Assembly (NCBI GenBank): GCA_033807695.1
Contig: CM066301.1
Span: forward strand, 3,658,001 to 3,722,000
From: Daedaleopsis sinensis
Taxonomy: Eukaryota > Basidiomycota > Agaricomycetes > Polyporales > Polyporaceae
Direction of reading: 5' to 3'
Length of the DNA stretch: 64,000 bases
Part shown: positions 1 to 11,137 of the stretch, piece by piece
How the letters are laid out: every line of letters begins with the position of its first letter
How positions within the stretch are numbered: position 1 is the first letter of the stretch
Notes under the pieces: model-generated
Databases searched by the model: none
Told to the model about the DNA's origin: nothing
What the model saw: the letters and a program-made list of their open reading frames with translations, nothing else
Program-made: the position numbers and the translations under genes

Positions 1-1
1 C

Positions 2-1930
2 TCTAAGTCGTGGCGAGCCATCATTGACTCCGACCCCGTGCTTTGGCGGGATCTCCTGAAGAGTACGAAGATCTGGTTTGGGCGGGACTCGGAAACTGCT
101 TTTGCGGACGCTATTATGGCTCGGCGGCGGCGACAAGGCTTGCCAGCACCGAATGCGCTACCCCTTCCACACCCCTACAAGATTCTTTTCAAGTCACGTC
201 ACCTAACAAGGACACGTTGGGTGACAAACCAGGAGCCGAAGCGCCTGACCTTCCCAGCGCATGGGCGTTCGGTCGTGACATGCCTCATCTTCTCGCATGG
301 ACGCATCATCTCCGCCTCGGACGACCACTCCATCCACGTCTACTCCCCCGTTACAGGCACGCTCATTCGCTCGTTAGACGGGCACGAAGGAGGCGTGTGG
401 GCGTTGGCGGCGACTAAGAATACACTCGTCAGTGGTTCAACGGACCGCACGGTCCGGATATGGGATCTTGAGACAGGTCGTTGCACCCATGTCTTCGGTG
501 GACACACCAGCACCGTCCGTTGTCTAGCTATTGTGAAGCCGGAGTGGATAGACCACGAGAACGACCGTGGTATCGTCGTCCGGGAGAAATGGCCGAAACG
601 ACCGCTCATCGTCACAGGTAGCAGAGACCACTCCCTCAGGGTGTGGGCCTTGCCTAGGCCAGGCGACGATGAATACAGATGCTACGGCGCAGATGATACC
701 GAGGTTGACCCTTCAGAGGTACGATCATGGACAGTAACACTGCTCAATCGAGATCTAACCTCCCGCAGGAGGACGTGGATGATAACCCATACCACAAGCT
801 GCACCTTCATGGGCACGACCACGCAGTCCGTGCTCTCGCGGCGAGAGGACGTACACTTGTGTCCGGAAGCTATGACTGCACTGTCCGCATCTGGGACATC
901 ATCACTGGAACATGCAAATGGATTTTGGTTGGGCACACGCAAAAAGGTGCGCTTCGATTTAACCTTACTCCCTCTGAGGGCGACCCTGATTCCGTCCATC
1001 TGATTTTCTCTTCGTTTAGTATACAGCGTCGTGTTGGATATCAACCGCAACCTGGCATGTTCCGGTTCAATGGACGGTACGGTCCGCGTGTGGAATTTGA
1101 GCACGGGAACCTGTCAACACATCCTTGCCGGGCACACCTCCCTCGTCGGTCTGCTAGGTCTTTCACCCTCTTATCTCGTCTCCGCCGCCGCCGACTCCAC
1201 GCTACGAGTTTGGGATCCTGACACCGGCGAACACCGTCACACACTCGCCGCGCACAACGGTGCTATCACATGCTTCCAGCACGACGAGTTCAAGGTGCTT
1301 AGCGGATCGGATGGCACGCTCAAGATGTGGGACATCCGCGACGGCTCGCAAGTGCGCGACCTCCTCACGGGTATCGTTGGCGTGTGGCAGGTCGTCTTCG
1401 AGGGCCGATGGTGCGTCGCCGCGAGCAATCGTATGGACTCCACTGTCCTCGATGTATGGGACTTCGGCAACGACGAGGACGACGAGTGGGAGGGAGAGCC
1501 CCCCGGCGGCTTGTACGATGAAGAGTCCGACTACAGCGACGAGGAGGACGAGGCACAGGTGGAGGCCGATGCCATGGATCAGGACCTCGATGGTATCCCA
1601 TCCGACCCCGAGTATGTGGATGGGGACCAGGACCAAGATCTCGGTACGACCGATGATGACGAAGCGTCGGGGCATCCACGCGAGTGGCGTGGAATGTCGA
1701 CCGACGTGGAGAGCATGGCGCGCTCATCCACTAGTCGCGAGCCCTCCAGCAGTCATTATCGTACGCGTACCAGGACACGCTCGCAACGAGAAGGGGGCAT
1801 GCCCCTTGCCCCTATGGCTCCAGGCGCGGGATCTTCGGAGCCGCAGCTGCGCACGCTGCCATCTACAGACGACTCACCCACACGACCACGGACGCGCAAC
1901 GTCGGCCATCGCAGGCGGTGGCAACCGTAG
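2..1930 (+). CDS. CDC4: CDC4-like F-box/WD40 protein, 5' end outside window
   Basis: Partial gene; exons 2-718, 769-946 and 1020-1930. The first residues in frame (SKSWRAIIDSDPVLWRDLLK) look like the end of an F-box. They are followed by about seven WD40 repeats with typical ends such as SGSTDRTVRIWDLETG, SGSYDCTVRIWD and SGSMDGTVRVWNLSTG. After the propeller comes an acidic stretch rich in D/E and then a basic, Ser/Thr-rich tail. In the Cdc4/Pop1/FBXW7 family such proteins are substrate receptors of SCF ubiquitin ligases that bind phosphodegrons and control cell-cycle regulators. The two introns have GT-AG ends and keep the propeller in frame. The F-box core and any N-terminal extension lie upstream of the window. 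MET30-like receptors share this layout, so the exact orthology is inferred; the F-box/WD40 class is secure. Confidence 0.85.
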
Positions 1931-2154
1931 TCCACCTCTATCCCGTTCTCTATCGTCCGTGTACCATCAGCTATCGCATGTATTGTTCTGGAATCTGCAG
2001 CACTCGTCGTTCTCGCTTGTGTGATGTTGTAGTCGTCTGTCCCATTTTGGCTACTTGTTCTGTACTGCGTGTTTCCGTTATCGCCAGCACGCTACGCCTT
2101 TAGACACATCTCGTCATGATACGGTGGAAGGACACATTCTGGAACATAGGTAGC

Positions 2155-3486
2155 CTACTCATGACAGGTATAATATATCGGTTTCGCCGCTCGGACATCT
2201 TTGTTCTCTACCACCCAATTACGCGTCTCCCGCTTTCGGAGTCCCAAGACCGCCAGGACGTTAGACAAAGAGGCGTTGGCCTGCGTAAAGAAGATGCGGA
2301 ACCGCGTTGGATCTGGACGATAGAGCATTTCGACAGAGCGCCTGATCCCCGGCCCCGGGGTGGAACGACGAGGGTAGCACACACGAAATAGCGGCTCAAA
2401 TCGTCTCGGAATGTCATAGTCGTCCGGCGGGAGGGATTTGCTGGTGCGCGCAAGCTCCGACGGGGCGTCCCTCACCCGGATTTGAGGGTGCAGGCCGTGC
2501 GATGACCGCTACCGAGCCCGATCCGCGATGACAAAATGCACGAGAGCCTTCTGTCTAGTGGAACCCGCGAGAAGGCAGGATGCCGTATTGGCGAGGACGC
2601 AATGCGCACGGAAAGGTGCAACGCTCACGGGATTTATGCCCCCGGATGCAAACGTGGTGAGGGCGCGAAAGGGGGGGTTGAGAGACTAGTAGGCGTGGTA
2701 GACGTCGTATTCGCCCAGGGTGACGAGGCACGAATGATCTCCGCACGACGCGTAAGACGTTGCTGCTCGGGAACGGTGAGCGTGCCGTAAGGCGACGGCG
2801 AGCGCAGATAGCGTCGGAGGGGGACCAATCGGACGAGGTAGGGGCGAGCATCACGAAGCACTCGCATCCAGTTTTCATTGCTGTGAGAAAGAGGGACGTT
2901 GCAAGCCACATGCAGCGCGCACACGTACTCGTCGTACTGTGGTCGAACCTTCCACGGGCGACCCGACAGGCTGGGGCACCACGGGAAAGAAGGACGTCGC
3001 GCTTTAGGTACTTGACGGGCCTGTACCATGGTACGGAGTGCGATCACGGCAAACGCCGTTCAGATTCCTACGGGAAGCAGCCATTGCAGGCAAATAAGCA
3101 CAACAGCAGAAAAACAGCTGAAAGGCTTCGCATACATCGAAGCAATGGTCGACAGAGCCCACCTGCGTGCAAGACGATATCTTGAACTGTGTTTTAGCAC
3201 TTCGTGCGCTGATCGCACTCGGCAGGAAATGTTCACAGCAGACGTGGGGCGCGGCTGCGGGCATGACGAACATGTGCCGAAACGTTGACCACAAAGAGGT
3301 CCATAAGCGGGCCACAGGAACCAACAGCATGGAAAACAAATGAGCATACAGGGGAGGTCTTACAGAGACCGTTGCGCGTTGAATACATTGAGTTGTAGCG
3401 GGAGAAGAGACGCGCGATAGTTCGAGCTCCAACGTACTAGACTCATGAGGCGGAGGTTGAGACGTATCCGGAGATTGAGGTCTCAT
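2155..3486 (-). CDS. Unrecognised multi-exon protein with a membrane segment
   Basis: No family recognised. Three minus-strand coding stretches seem to belong together. The first (about 3486 down to 3060) carries a hydrophobic segment (FSCFSAVVLICLQWLLP). The second (about 3010 down to 2700) follows a likely intron at about 3059-3010 (GTAGGA...ACAG). The third (about 2500 down to 2155) is entered after an acceptor at about 2500 and contains a Pro/Arg-rich segment. The possible ATG at 3484-3486 overlaps the stop codon of the cyclophilin gene just upstream on the same strand (shared ATGA), which is odd for a eukaryotic gene, so the true start may be further inside. Reading frames agree across the proposed joins, but homology could not be judged by eye. 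It could also be two short genes or partly non-coding. Confidence 0.35.
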
Positions 3487-4230
3487 AGAACTCGGGCTTT
3501 ATAGATCTTCACGTCTTCACGAGGGCTAGACAATGGTCTTTGTCAGAAGGTTGCCATTCATATAGATTTGCAAAGCTTACCGATCCTGAGCATCGGTGGC
3601 TACTGCACCCAAACGTTGCACTACACGCATGCCCGCACTGACGCGACCAAAGATAGTGTGCTTGTTGTCGAGATATGGTGTAGGTGCAAGAGTTACGAAG
3701 AATTGAGACCCTGTTGCGATTGTATGGGTATTGCGAAGCGGATAGAAAGGTGGCAGCGTACCATTCGTATTGGGTCCCGAGTTTGCCATGGCCAGAATAC
3801 CTGCCCCAGTGAACCGGAGTTCAGGGTGGATCTCGTCCTCACTTCATTGGTTGTGTGAGAACCTAGGTAGACGGGCTTAGTCTCAATATACTCACAACTT
3901 CTGTCCATAGATACTCGTTCCTCCGCGACCTGTTCCTGTTGGGTCACCAGTTTGGATCATAAAGTCCTGTGAAGAACGTGTAGAATTTCAGCACTGATGA
4001 CCGGGATTGAGAGCGAGAAGACGCTTACGGCAATGATGCGGTGGAAAACTACTCCGTTGTAGTATCCGCGTTTGGCGAGCTCTGCAAAGTTTTTGCATGT
4101 CTATTGCACATAGTCAACCAAAGGATTGGAACAATGCGAAGTGGATGACCCGACCTACTCGTGGAGCGTGATCCCAATACAACTCTAACTGGATGTCCCC
4201 CATGCTTGTTTCAAGGACCACAGACTCCAT
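3483..4230 (-). CDS. PPIL1: Cyclophilin-type peptidyl-prolyl isomerase (PPIL1-like)
   Basis: Six exons, complement of 3483-3525, 3581-3710, 3762-3841, 3896-3966, 4029-4100 and 4159-4230, encode 155 residues, the size of the compact PPIL1 class. The start [11 protein letters not shown], the catalytic stretch [19 protein letters not shown], the [18 protein letters not shown] segment and the HTIFGRV block are all present. Nearly every core block is interrupted by a 51-62 nt intron, and the phases fit throughout. Cyclophilins interconvert cis and trans prolyl peptide bonds; the PPIL1 branch sits in spliceosomes near SKIP/Prp45. The spliceosomal role is from family knowledge. It lies head to head, about 290 bp apart, with the DTD gene. 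Confidence 0.92.
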
Positions 4231-4524
4231 GTTGTGAATGTCAGTGTCGCCTTTGTTGCCGCTGTAGGGTCTTGTAGAATTAAGCGAGAGTCGAGATAGT
4301 CACGATTGGCGTTGCTAGTGGTGGCAAAAGACAAGTTGCAGATCGGACTTTACTGCAGTACTGGCGCAAGTCACGCTCACTCGGGCCTTGGTTCCTGACC
4401 AGCGCTTGCGCTATTTCCGTCGCTATTCCCTCGACCATCACCGTGCGCTCTCTTAGAATCCTGCTGATATAGGACAGGGAAAGCTGCGATATTTCCCGAC
4501 TTTATTGTGCTTCAAAAGAGCACT

Positions 4525-5590
4525 ATGCGAGCGATTGTACAACGGGTGAGCTCAGCGTCGGTCACAGGTGAGTTCGACGCGCGGAGTCAATCACCCTCAA
4601 TCACTGAATGGACCACGTATGTAGTCGACAATGAAGTCATCTCCTCTATTGGTCGTGGTCTAATGGTCCTCGTTGGCATAGGCAGAAGTCATATCCCTTG
4701 CTCTGATTCTTGGAGCTATGATCTCAATGTCTACCTACGCACAGCACAGACGATACAGTCACAGATCTAGAGACTCTGACCAAGCAAATGTGCGTTCTCT
4801 TCTCCCATCTGCGCAGTGACACACGTCTACCGTCTCCCAGTACCTTGACTGACTCATGCATTCGGCATGATGTAACCTTTCACTCGTGTCTCTCAAACGT
4901 TCCCAGTCTTTCACTGAAGGTCTTCTCCGACGATGTCTCGGGGGCTATGTGGAAGAAGAGCGTAAAGGACATCGACGGCGAAGTCCTCTGTGTCTCGCAA
5001 TTTACCCTTTTCGCAAACACTGCCAAGGGAAAGCCAGACTTCCACCGAGCTATGGTGTGTATTAGATCCGTGTTCGTACTGCGCCCGCCCGCCGTCTGCT
5101 GACTTCAGCGCGCCGCGACCGTTGCTACAAACCGCACGTTCCTCCCAGGCCGCAGGCCCCTCCCGGGACTTGTACGGGACTTTCCTCAAGCGGATGGGCG
5201 AACTGTATAGACCAGAGAAGATACAAGGTGCGTTCCCCTACCGGAGCTAATTCGTGCTCGACACGCGACTTGCGCAGTTATTTTCGTCGATAGGCTGACT
5301 ATGCGTTCGGTGTGAACAGACGGGCGATTTGGCGCGATGATGGACGTCCGCCTGACGAACGAGGTACGTTCTTCATAAGTACCGTGCGGTCTGCTATATA
5401 TCGCGTATAGAGTGTTCTGACGAACGTGATGCGCACGTAGGGGCCCGTAACTTTTACCTTAGACTCGAGGAAGTTTGAATACGTCGATGCGCCCTCTGGC
5501 ACCACGACGCCGAGGAAAGGGACTCCCGTTGCGTCGGGAAAGCAGACTCCTCGGACACAAGAGCCCTCGGACTCGTCGGCCAATTCATAA
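4525..5590 (+). CDS. DTD1: D-aminoacyl-tRNA deacylase
   Basis: Seven exons (4525-4567, 4625-4687, 4750-4789, 4907-5054, 5149-5227, 5320-5363, 5441-5590) give 188 residues. The N terminus MRAIVQRVSSASVT, the CVSQFTLFA block and the Gly-Pro motif in NEGPVTF are hallmarks of the DTD fold; the Gly-cisPro motif rejects L-amino acids. The enzyme hydrolyses D-aminoacyl (and glycyl-misacylated) tRNA in the cytosol as a proofreading step. The residues after the Gly-Pro block form a Thr/Pro-rich tail of about 30 residues beyond the usual ~150-residue enzyme. The third intron is long (117 nt), and the acceptor at 5148 was chosen over 5108 because only it keeps the frame. Confidence 0.9.
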
Positions 5591-6220
5591 CCCCAGAACC
5601 AACAGCACAAGCGTGAATCACAGCACGTATGCTAAAGCTCCTTTCTCAAATGCTTGTGAATGTCGTGAATATAGTGACTTGGTCCGGAAGCTCAGCTGCA
5701 CGTGTGTCACCGAGACGATGATGACGACCCGTTGAGGCGGAAGAGCGGGTTGCTCTACACTCAACCTCTTCGCGAAGTGCATACATGCGCAGGCACGAGA
5801 CAAGTCATGGACACGGTGTGCTCGGCTGAATAATATCTGATCATCGATGTCGATGTCGACGCGGACAGCTGCCCTGCCTGTGCACAAACATCAAACCACC
5901 ACGAAGCTCGAGTGTGCATGAGTTGCGGTTACCGCTACCACATGATGTCCGTGTCGTTGCAACCCAAGGAGACAAGAAGAAATCCGACGGCCGAGTGTCG
6001 TCCTCGAGGCATTCACCCGAATGCAGAATATCTTGTTGCGCGCGACAACCACTGGCATATGACATTATGTATCGTAACGCCGAGGAGCACACCCCAAATA
6101 CCCATGTCTTCTCGCTTTACCACATAGACGGCCGGTCCCACTGTTGTCATCTCCGTATTCGTCACTGAGTAGAGCGTCTTCTCGTCCAAACGACTGCTAT
6201 CTCCTCGCGAGAACAATCGT
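5591..6220. other. Convergent intergenic region between DTD and PGS1
   Basis: About 630 bp separating the 3' ends of two convergent genes. Open frames here lack family signatures except one plus-strand stretch at about 5870-5940, which could encode two CxxC pairs (CPAC ... CMSCGYRYH) like a zinc ribbon. It has no in-frame ATG upstream after a stop. No RNA gene or repeat was recognised. Confidence 0.5.
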
Positions 6221-8110
6221 TTACAGCATGCCCCCCACAAGGCCGACCAAAGCCCGCGTTCCCAGCCGCACCCTCCGCGAGTCCGAGTCGGACTCTCCAC
6301 GCCATGGAAATGCGTATGCGCGCAGCCCTTCTACCTCCTCCGCGAGTTTCTTCCTCAATGCCGTTGACGTGGTTGCCATTACGAACGATAACTCCGTGTC
6401 GAGGTTCGCAGAGCGCGAGTTGAGGTTTGTTGAGCCAAACAAGGTCAGGACGGGGTCGGAGGAAGGGCTAGGGCGTACCCAGATGCCTAGGAGGACGAAA
6501 CGCGACAAGACCGAACAAGCGATGAGAACAATTCGGCAGGGCGAACTCCGAGAGCGGTGACACACCTTTCGCGTGGTACGTCCATCCTTCACGCTCCCAT
6601 TCATGCAGCTGCACGCCCGGGGTGACATCCGAGGATCGACTAGTCCACTCTCTACCGACGCCGCGAACCGCCTTCATGAACCGCCGCTCGAACAGCGTAT
6701 AGGCCTCGGGGATGCGACCGGAAATTCCCTTCGATTCGTAGAATCCGTTCGCCTGAGAGAATAGCCATGTAGTCAGTGATTTTCATTTCCGCGGAGACAA
6801 GGCTCCTGACCTTTGGACTGGCAGCGAGGATCCTGCATGCGAGCTCACACTCGATCACCGCCTTTTGATATGGCTTGTACAGCGCGAAGTAGCCACTTGT
6901 CAGGTCCACCAGCGGCCCGTCATACGTGGATGTTGGGGCTCCTGCGAAACGTTGTTGTGCGGACAACTCGCGGAAAAGAAGAGCGAGGCATTGCTCCTCC
7001 TCCCGGATGTTGAACTGGCCAGCTTGTATGACAGGAAACACTAGGACATCATGTTTGCCGTCGTGGTCCTCAGGCATGCCTTTCTCCCCCGACGTCACCG
7101 ACGAGGCCACTGATGTCTCACGTTGCACCTTCTGGAGTGATCGAAGGGCGTGTTGTGCTTTTGTTTCTATGTGATGGGGATGCGTATTCGCATCTGGCCA
7201 GTGGATCACGTATTCGTCTGATGCACTCGGTGAAGGCAAAAGGCTATAAGAGAACGTCGAAGCTGCCTGCAAGAACGCAAAGCAGTAATCCGCTAATCGA
7301 GGCTGAGCGGCGAAGTGCAAGTAGCGGTCCTGCCGGTCGGTGAAGTAAGACGCATTCAGGTTGGCTCTGGATGAGTGAATATTCAGTCCCAAAGAATGTC
7401 TGCTTTTCGCATACAACGTACACCCTTACCCAGAAATCAGTATCGTGTCGTCAGCGCCGTAGATCTTCGGATGCCATGTACCCCAGCCTTCGTTAAAGCG
7501 CGGAGGGACAAGACGAGCCATGATACCCTTTAGCTTCGGACTTCGAAACAGATACACATGTACTCTGTCCGGATGTTGCTGCAGTAACGGTAGAAGGATC
7601 CGTGCGGTAGAACTTGGGCCGGGTCGTGTCGAACGATTTAGATCCAGGTGTAGGTAGACGTGGAGGGAGGGATTTTCGCGTAACGACGCATGGATAGCAT
7701 CAACCTATCAATCTTGTGACCTTTTTGCGATAAAGACGTTCATTGCCGTGGCTTACAAGTTCCACATCTTCATGACCGATATATAATGACGATATGAATA
7801 GTCTATGTCGAGCATTTCGTATCATAGTCTGTGTAGCACACACTCAACACCCTGATAGAGTATGGGGAATAGCTTCACGCACTAAGAGTGTCTGATAGAA
7901 TACGCGTGGCTCACGCATTATAGATACGCTCGAGGAGTGCATAGAAAAGCATGGCTGCTGTTCAGCGAGTCGGACCAGGAGCTGGCGTATTGTGGGGTCA
8001 AAGGACACGGTCGACACATTTCGTGGTCGTTGCACGACAGCTATGGGCAAGAGGGTCGAGTATATGCGAGCACGAGAGAATCGGAGGGCATTACGCGTCG
8101 CCCCGAACAT
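6221..8110 (-). CDS. PGS1: Mitochondrial phosphatidylglycerophosphate synthase
   Basis: Six exons, complement of 6221-6486, 6566-6752, 6811-7366, 7430-7704, 7757-7828 and 7883-8110, encode 527 residues. It belongs to the phospholipase-D superfamily: the first HKD site is HPKIYGADDT (residues about 178-187, followed by SGANLNASYFTDRQD), the second is WTYHAKG (about 433-439) followed by GSTNLNSRSANLD. Pgs1 condenses CDP-diacylglycerol with glycerol-3-phosphate, the committed step to phosphatidylglycerol and cardiolipin in the mitochondrial inner membrane. The start at 8110 (MFGATRNALRFSRARIYS) gives an Arg/Ser-rich N terminus like an import presequence, and the block SSVSIMREPRVFYQTLL is the conserved beginning of the enzyme. 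All exon joins keep phase. Confidence 0.93.
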
Positions 8111-8294
8111 CGAGTTCGACGAAGACCGTACGGTCACGGAGGGTCACGGTCAGCGTCGAGCGAGCGCTGCTTCGGGGAAGGACGCGCCTATGGGAGCGTG
8201 GGAAGGGAAGATGCCGATTGGGCTGGGTTGTTACACGCTGCAACAAGCTTTGACGACACTCCTCCCGACTCCCCTTCGACTCACTCTCATCGCC

Positions 8295-9870
8295 ATGGCC
8301 GCTCTTAGTTTCATCGGGTACGCGCCACTGTCCTTGAGCTCGCGTTTTTATGCTAACAGGCTCTGCAGAAAGCCGATTTCTCTCATTTCTCATTCGGATG
8401 TAAGATACAGAGGCATTCTCGCCGGGATTGACCCCGTCGCGTCGACAATCCAACTTTCAAATGGTGAGTGTCGCACACGTATCATCTCATCGTCGGTACA
8501 GCTCACAAAATATGCGAAGTGTACTCTATGGGCACGGAATCGCGTAGGTGAGCAAACGTTTCTTGGATGTGTTTATAGGATGAAGCCATTACGGATGTAA
8601 AAGAGCTACGGCTCACATATCCAAGAGCGCATAAACCTCGTGTGGAGTCTTCCGTTGCCTTCCTTCTGATCTTTTCTATGCATCCTCCTGCTTGTACAAG
8701 CAGCTGCTGATTGTTGCCCCCCCGCCCCTCTAGACCACCTAGCGACTACATTCCTCCGGTGCAAGAGCCGTACACGTACATCATCTTCCGGGCTTCGGAA
8801 GTGAAGGATCTTGCTGTGGATGAGTCTGCAGCTCAGCAGCGGAGAAATGTTCACGATGATCCTGCAGTGCTCGGAGTGAGTCCCTTTTCTCGTCTCAGCG
8901 CACGTCGACGTATGATGAAACCATTAACGGATGTAACGAGCAATGCTCGATTGTCCGAGAGCGCATAAACCCATGTGGATATCCCGTTGCCTTCCTTCTG
9001 ACCATTCAATGACGCGTCAGCGTATGCTTTGCATCTCGAACCGAGCTCTGATATACCACTCTACAGGCATCTCCCCAACCTCCAGTAGCGTCCAACTACC
9101 CATACGGTTCCCCTTCATTCCAACCACAAGCAGCTGGTGCTGTTCCTCCCCAGCAGGGTCAAGCCCAGGTTCCACCGCGACAGCAGCAGGCGTTCGCGAA
9201 CCGTCAACAGCCTGCACAACCCTCGGGTTCCCAGCAGGGCCAAGCGCCGAACGCGCAGGCACAGCCCAACGGAGGTGCTGCGGTACCTCCGCGCAACGCG
9301 CGCAACCCTTCTGTGACCTCGGCCACGGCCTCCCTCGAGACTGTTGAGCGTGCCATCGGAGACCTGCGTGTATCCGGCGCGAACGGCACGAACGGACAGC
9401 AGCGCGGTGGACGTAGGGGCGGTCGCCAAGGTCCCGAGCTGAAGGCGGGTGATCTGCGTGTCCCCGCTGTTGACTTTGACTTTGAAAGCTCCAACGCTCG
9501 GTTCGACAAGGCTTCGCTCGCGCCGTCTCCCCGCGGAACGCCCAAGATTGAGGGCGAGAGTGGTGGAGAGGAAGCCGAAGGGGATGAGAAGGATACCGCG
9601 TACAACCCGCAGAAGTCGTTCTTCGACACCTTGTCATCAGGCAGCAATGCACCCACTAGCGGTGAAAGTCGTGGACGCGGTGGTCGCAGGGGTGGCGGAC
9701 GCAACCGCCGAGAAGAGGAGAGAGAGAGGAACTTCGCAACGTTCGGTGAGGCCGGTGGTATAGGTCTGATGGGTCCTGGAGCGTATGTCGGTGGGTGGGG
9801 TGGATACGGGAGGCGTGGAGGTCGTGGACGGCGCGCAGGAGGGCCTGGATCCCGTGGTACGCACGCGTAA
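8295..9870 (+). CDS. SCD6: Scd6/LSM14 mRNA decapping and translation repressor
   Basis: Five exons (8295-8317, 8369-8463, 8520-8547, 8734-8875, 9067-9870) give 363 residues. An N-terminal LSm domain (GKPISLISHSDVRYRGILAG) is followed by a Gln/Pro-rich linker. Then come the three family boxes: FDF (DFDFESSNARFDK, about residue 232), FFD (NPQKSFFDTLS, about 275) and TFG (NFATFGEAG, about 318), with RGG clusters between them and at the C terminus. Such proteins bind eIF4G/Dhh1/Dcp2 in P-bodies and repress translation. Introns 3 and 4 are unusually long (186 and 191 nt against about 55 nt elsewhere) and each holds a C/D snoRNA-like element. Confidence 0.93.
8577..8669 (+). ncRNA. snR52: C/D-box snoRNA-like element, snR52/SNORD83 type, copy 1
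   Basis: Lies in SCD6 intron 3. A box C variant AGGATGA (8577-8583, one mismatch to RTGATGA) and box D CTGA (8666-8669) frame about 93 nt. The 12 nt directly before box D (8654-8665, GTTGCCTTCCTT) pair with the conserved 18S rRNA sequence AAGGAAGGCAGC, with one G-U pair. The nucleotide opposite position five upstream of box D would be the adenosine known as A420 in yeast and A468 in human, which snR52 and SNORD83 methylate. An internal hairpin GAGC-TACG-GCTC is at 8603-8614. The weaker box C may mean reduced function. Confidence 0.65.
8912..9001 (+). ncRNA. snR52: C/D-box snoRNA-like element, snR52/SNORD83 type, copy 2
   Basis: Lies in SCD6 intron 4. A perfect box C (ATGATGA, 8912-8918) and box D (CTGA, 8998-9001) frame about 90 nt. 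The guide directly before box D (8986-8997, GTTGCCTTCCTT) is identical to that of copy 1 and complementary to the same 18S rRNA site. An internal hairpin CGAGC-AAT-GCTCG (8937-8949) sits where copy 1 has a hairpin of different sequence, so pairing is kept while bases change. Overall the two copies are clearly related, with the best match at their 3' halves (GAGCGCATAAACC, then the guide). Confidence 0.78.
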
Positions 9871-10157
9871 CAAACACGAGTGGTATCTCTCGAGTTCGCC
9901 CTAAGAATCCTTGTTGTTGTGACACTTGGGCAATGGGAAGTCATCGATGTTGATGCGTCCAAAATCACCGCTGGCGTGGGGTACGGATACTGTTTGCGCG
10001 CAATATGAAGAGGGTTCACAATCAAATACGAGTTGATACAATACAGTATAGTATGTATGGTCGACATTACAAGATGGCGCAAGTTTAGGGGTGACAAGAA
10101 CAACAAGAATGGCGGAACGCGGAACACATGGAAAGTCGAGTGTCTATGCATATATCA

Positions 10158-11137
10158 CTACCTCTGGCGCGACTTGAGTTTCTGCGAACGGCGCAATGCT
10201 CTCCACATCAGCGTGAGCGTAGCTGAAGCGATCCCCCATGGCGGAAAGAGCCATGACAACCTCCACGACCAGCCGGCCTCCTTGACAATGCGTTGCACAA
10301 ACTGGTCCACGTGTCGCTGGAGTTCTTGCTGGGTACCGGAGTTGTCTATGACGATGTCCGCGTACGGCACCTTCTCCGCTATTGGCAACTGCGCGTTCAG
10401 CCGCGCAGACGCGTCCTCTCTTGACGAGCCATCGCGCTTCATGAGCCGTTGCAGCTGTATCTCCGCCGAGCTGACAGACACCCGGGCGCCCCCACAGTCA
10501 ACACAAGCTCCCTCCCCGAAGCCCACAGGACGACGAGAGCTCACCAGTACACGACGACGACCTTCGCGACCCACTTCCAGAGCCCGCCCTCGATGAGCAG
10601 CGGCACGTCCAGCACGCACACGCGCTCCCCGCGCCACCAGCAGCGCACGACCGCCCAGAACATCTCGCGGCGCACGGCAGGGTGCACGATCGCGTTCAGC
10701 GTGCGCCGCTTCGCCTCGTCCGCGAACACGACGCGCCCGAGCTTCGCGCGGTCGAGCGTGCCGTCCGCGAGGAGCACGTCGGGCCCGAACGCGCGCACGA
10801 TCGCGGCGAGTGCGGGCGTGCCCGGCTCCACGACCTTGCGCGCGAGCACGTCTGCGTCGACGACGGGCAGGTGGTGTGCGCGGAGGAGGGCGGAGACGGA
10901 GGACTTGCCCGTCGCGATGCCCCCGGTGAGACCGATGACTGCGGTAGGTGCGCCACGGTTGGGGTGCGGTGGTTGTGCGGTCGGGTTTGCGGTTGGTGGG
11001 TGGGGCCCCGTTTGGGTAGATGAGTTATGAACGTGGTCGCAGGGTGTGCAGTCGCGGATATGAGGGGAAGGGTAGTCAAATGAGCATGGTGAGTGTGGCG
11101 GACGTAGGGGACATAGGGGATTCTGCGTACCTAGCAT
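10158..11137 (-). CDS. CAB5: Dephospho-CoA kinase
   Basis: Three exons, complement of 10158-10470, 10545-10938 and 11131-11137, give 237 residues. The first coding exon is only 7 nt (ATGCTAG); joined across a 192-nt intron it yields MLVIGLTGGIATGKSS, the P-loop start typical of CoaE/Cab5. DAD (Asp after the P-loop), the HP box (NAIVHPAVR) and DVPLLIEGG follow. The enzyme phosphorylates the 3'-OH of dephospho-CoA, the last step of CoA synthesis. A hydrophobic stretch near the C terminus (WLFPPWGIASATLTLMW) could be a membrane tail. Reading straight through the first intron is possible but would add a Pro/His-rich leader with no family match. Confidence 0.9.

Noticed and set aside
1202..1727. 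Long minus-strand frames opposite the WD40 gene
   Set aside because: They mirror the acidic and repeat-coding sequence of the sense gene and have no family signature or splice structure of their own.
5712..5826. Possible C/D snoRNA (GATGATGA ... GGCTGA)
   Set aside because: No guide complementary to a known rRNA stretch could be seen, no terminal stem and no second copy.
10939..11130. Read-through start of the dephospho-CoA kinase with a 100-residue Pro/His-rich leader
   Set aside because: Splicing 10939-11130 gives MLVIGLTGGIATGKS, the normal family start, from a 7-nt first exon.
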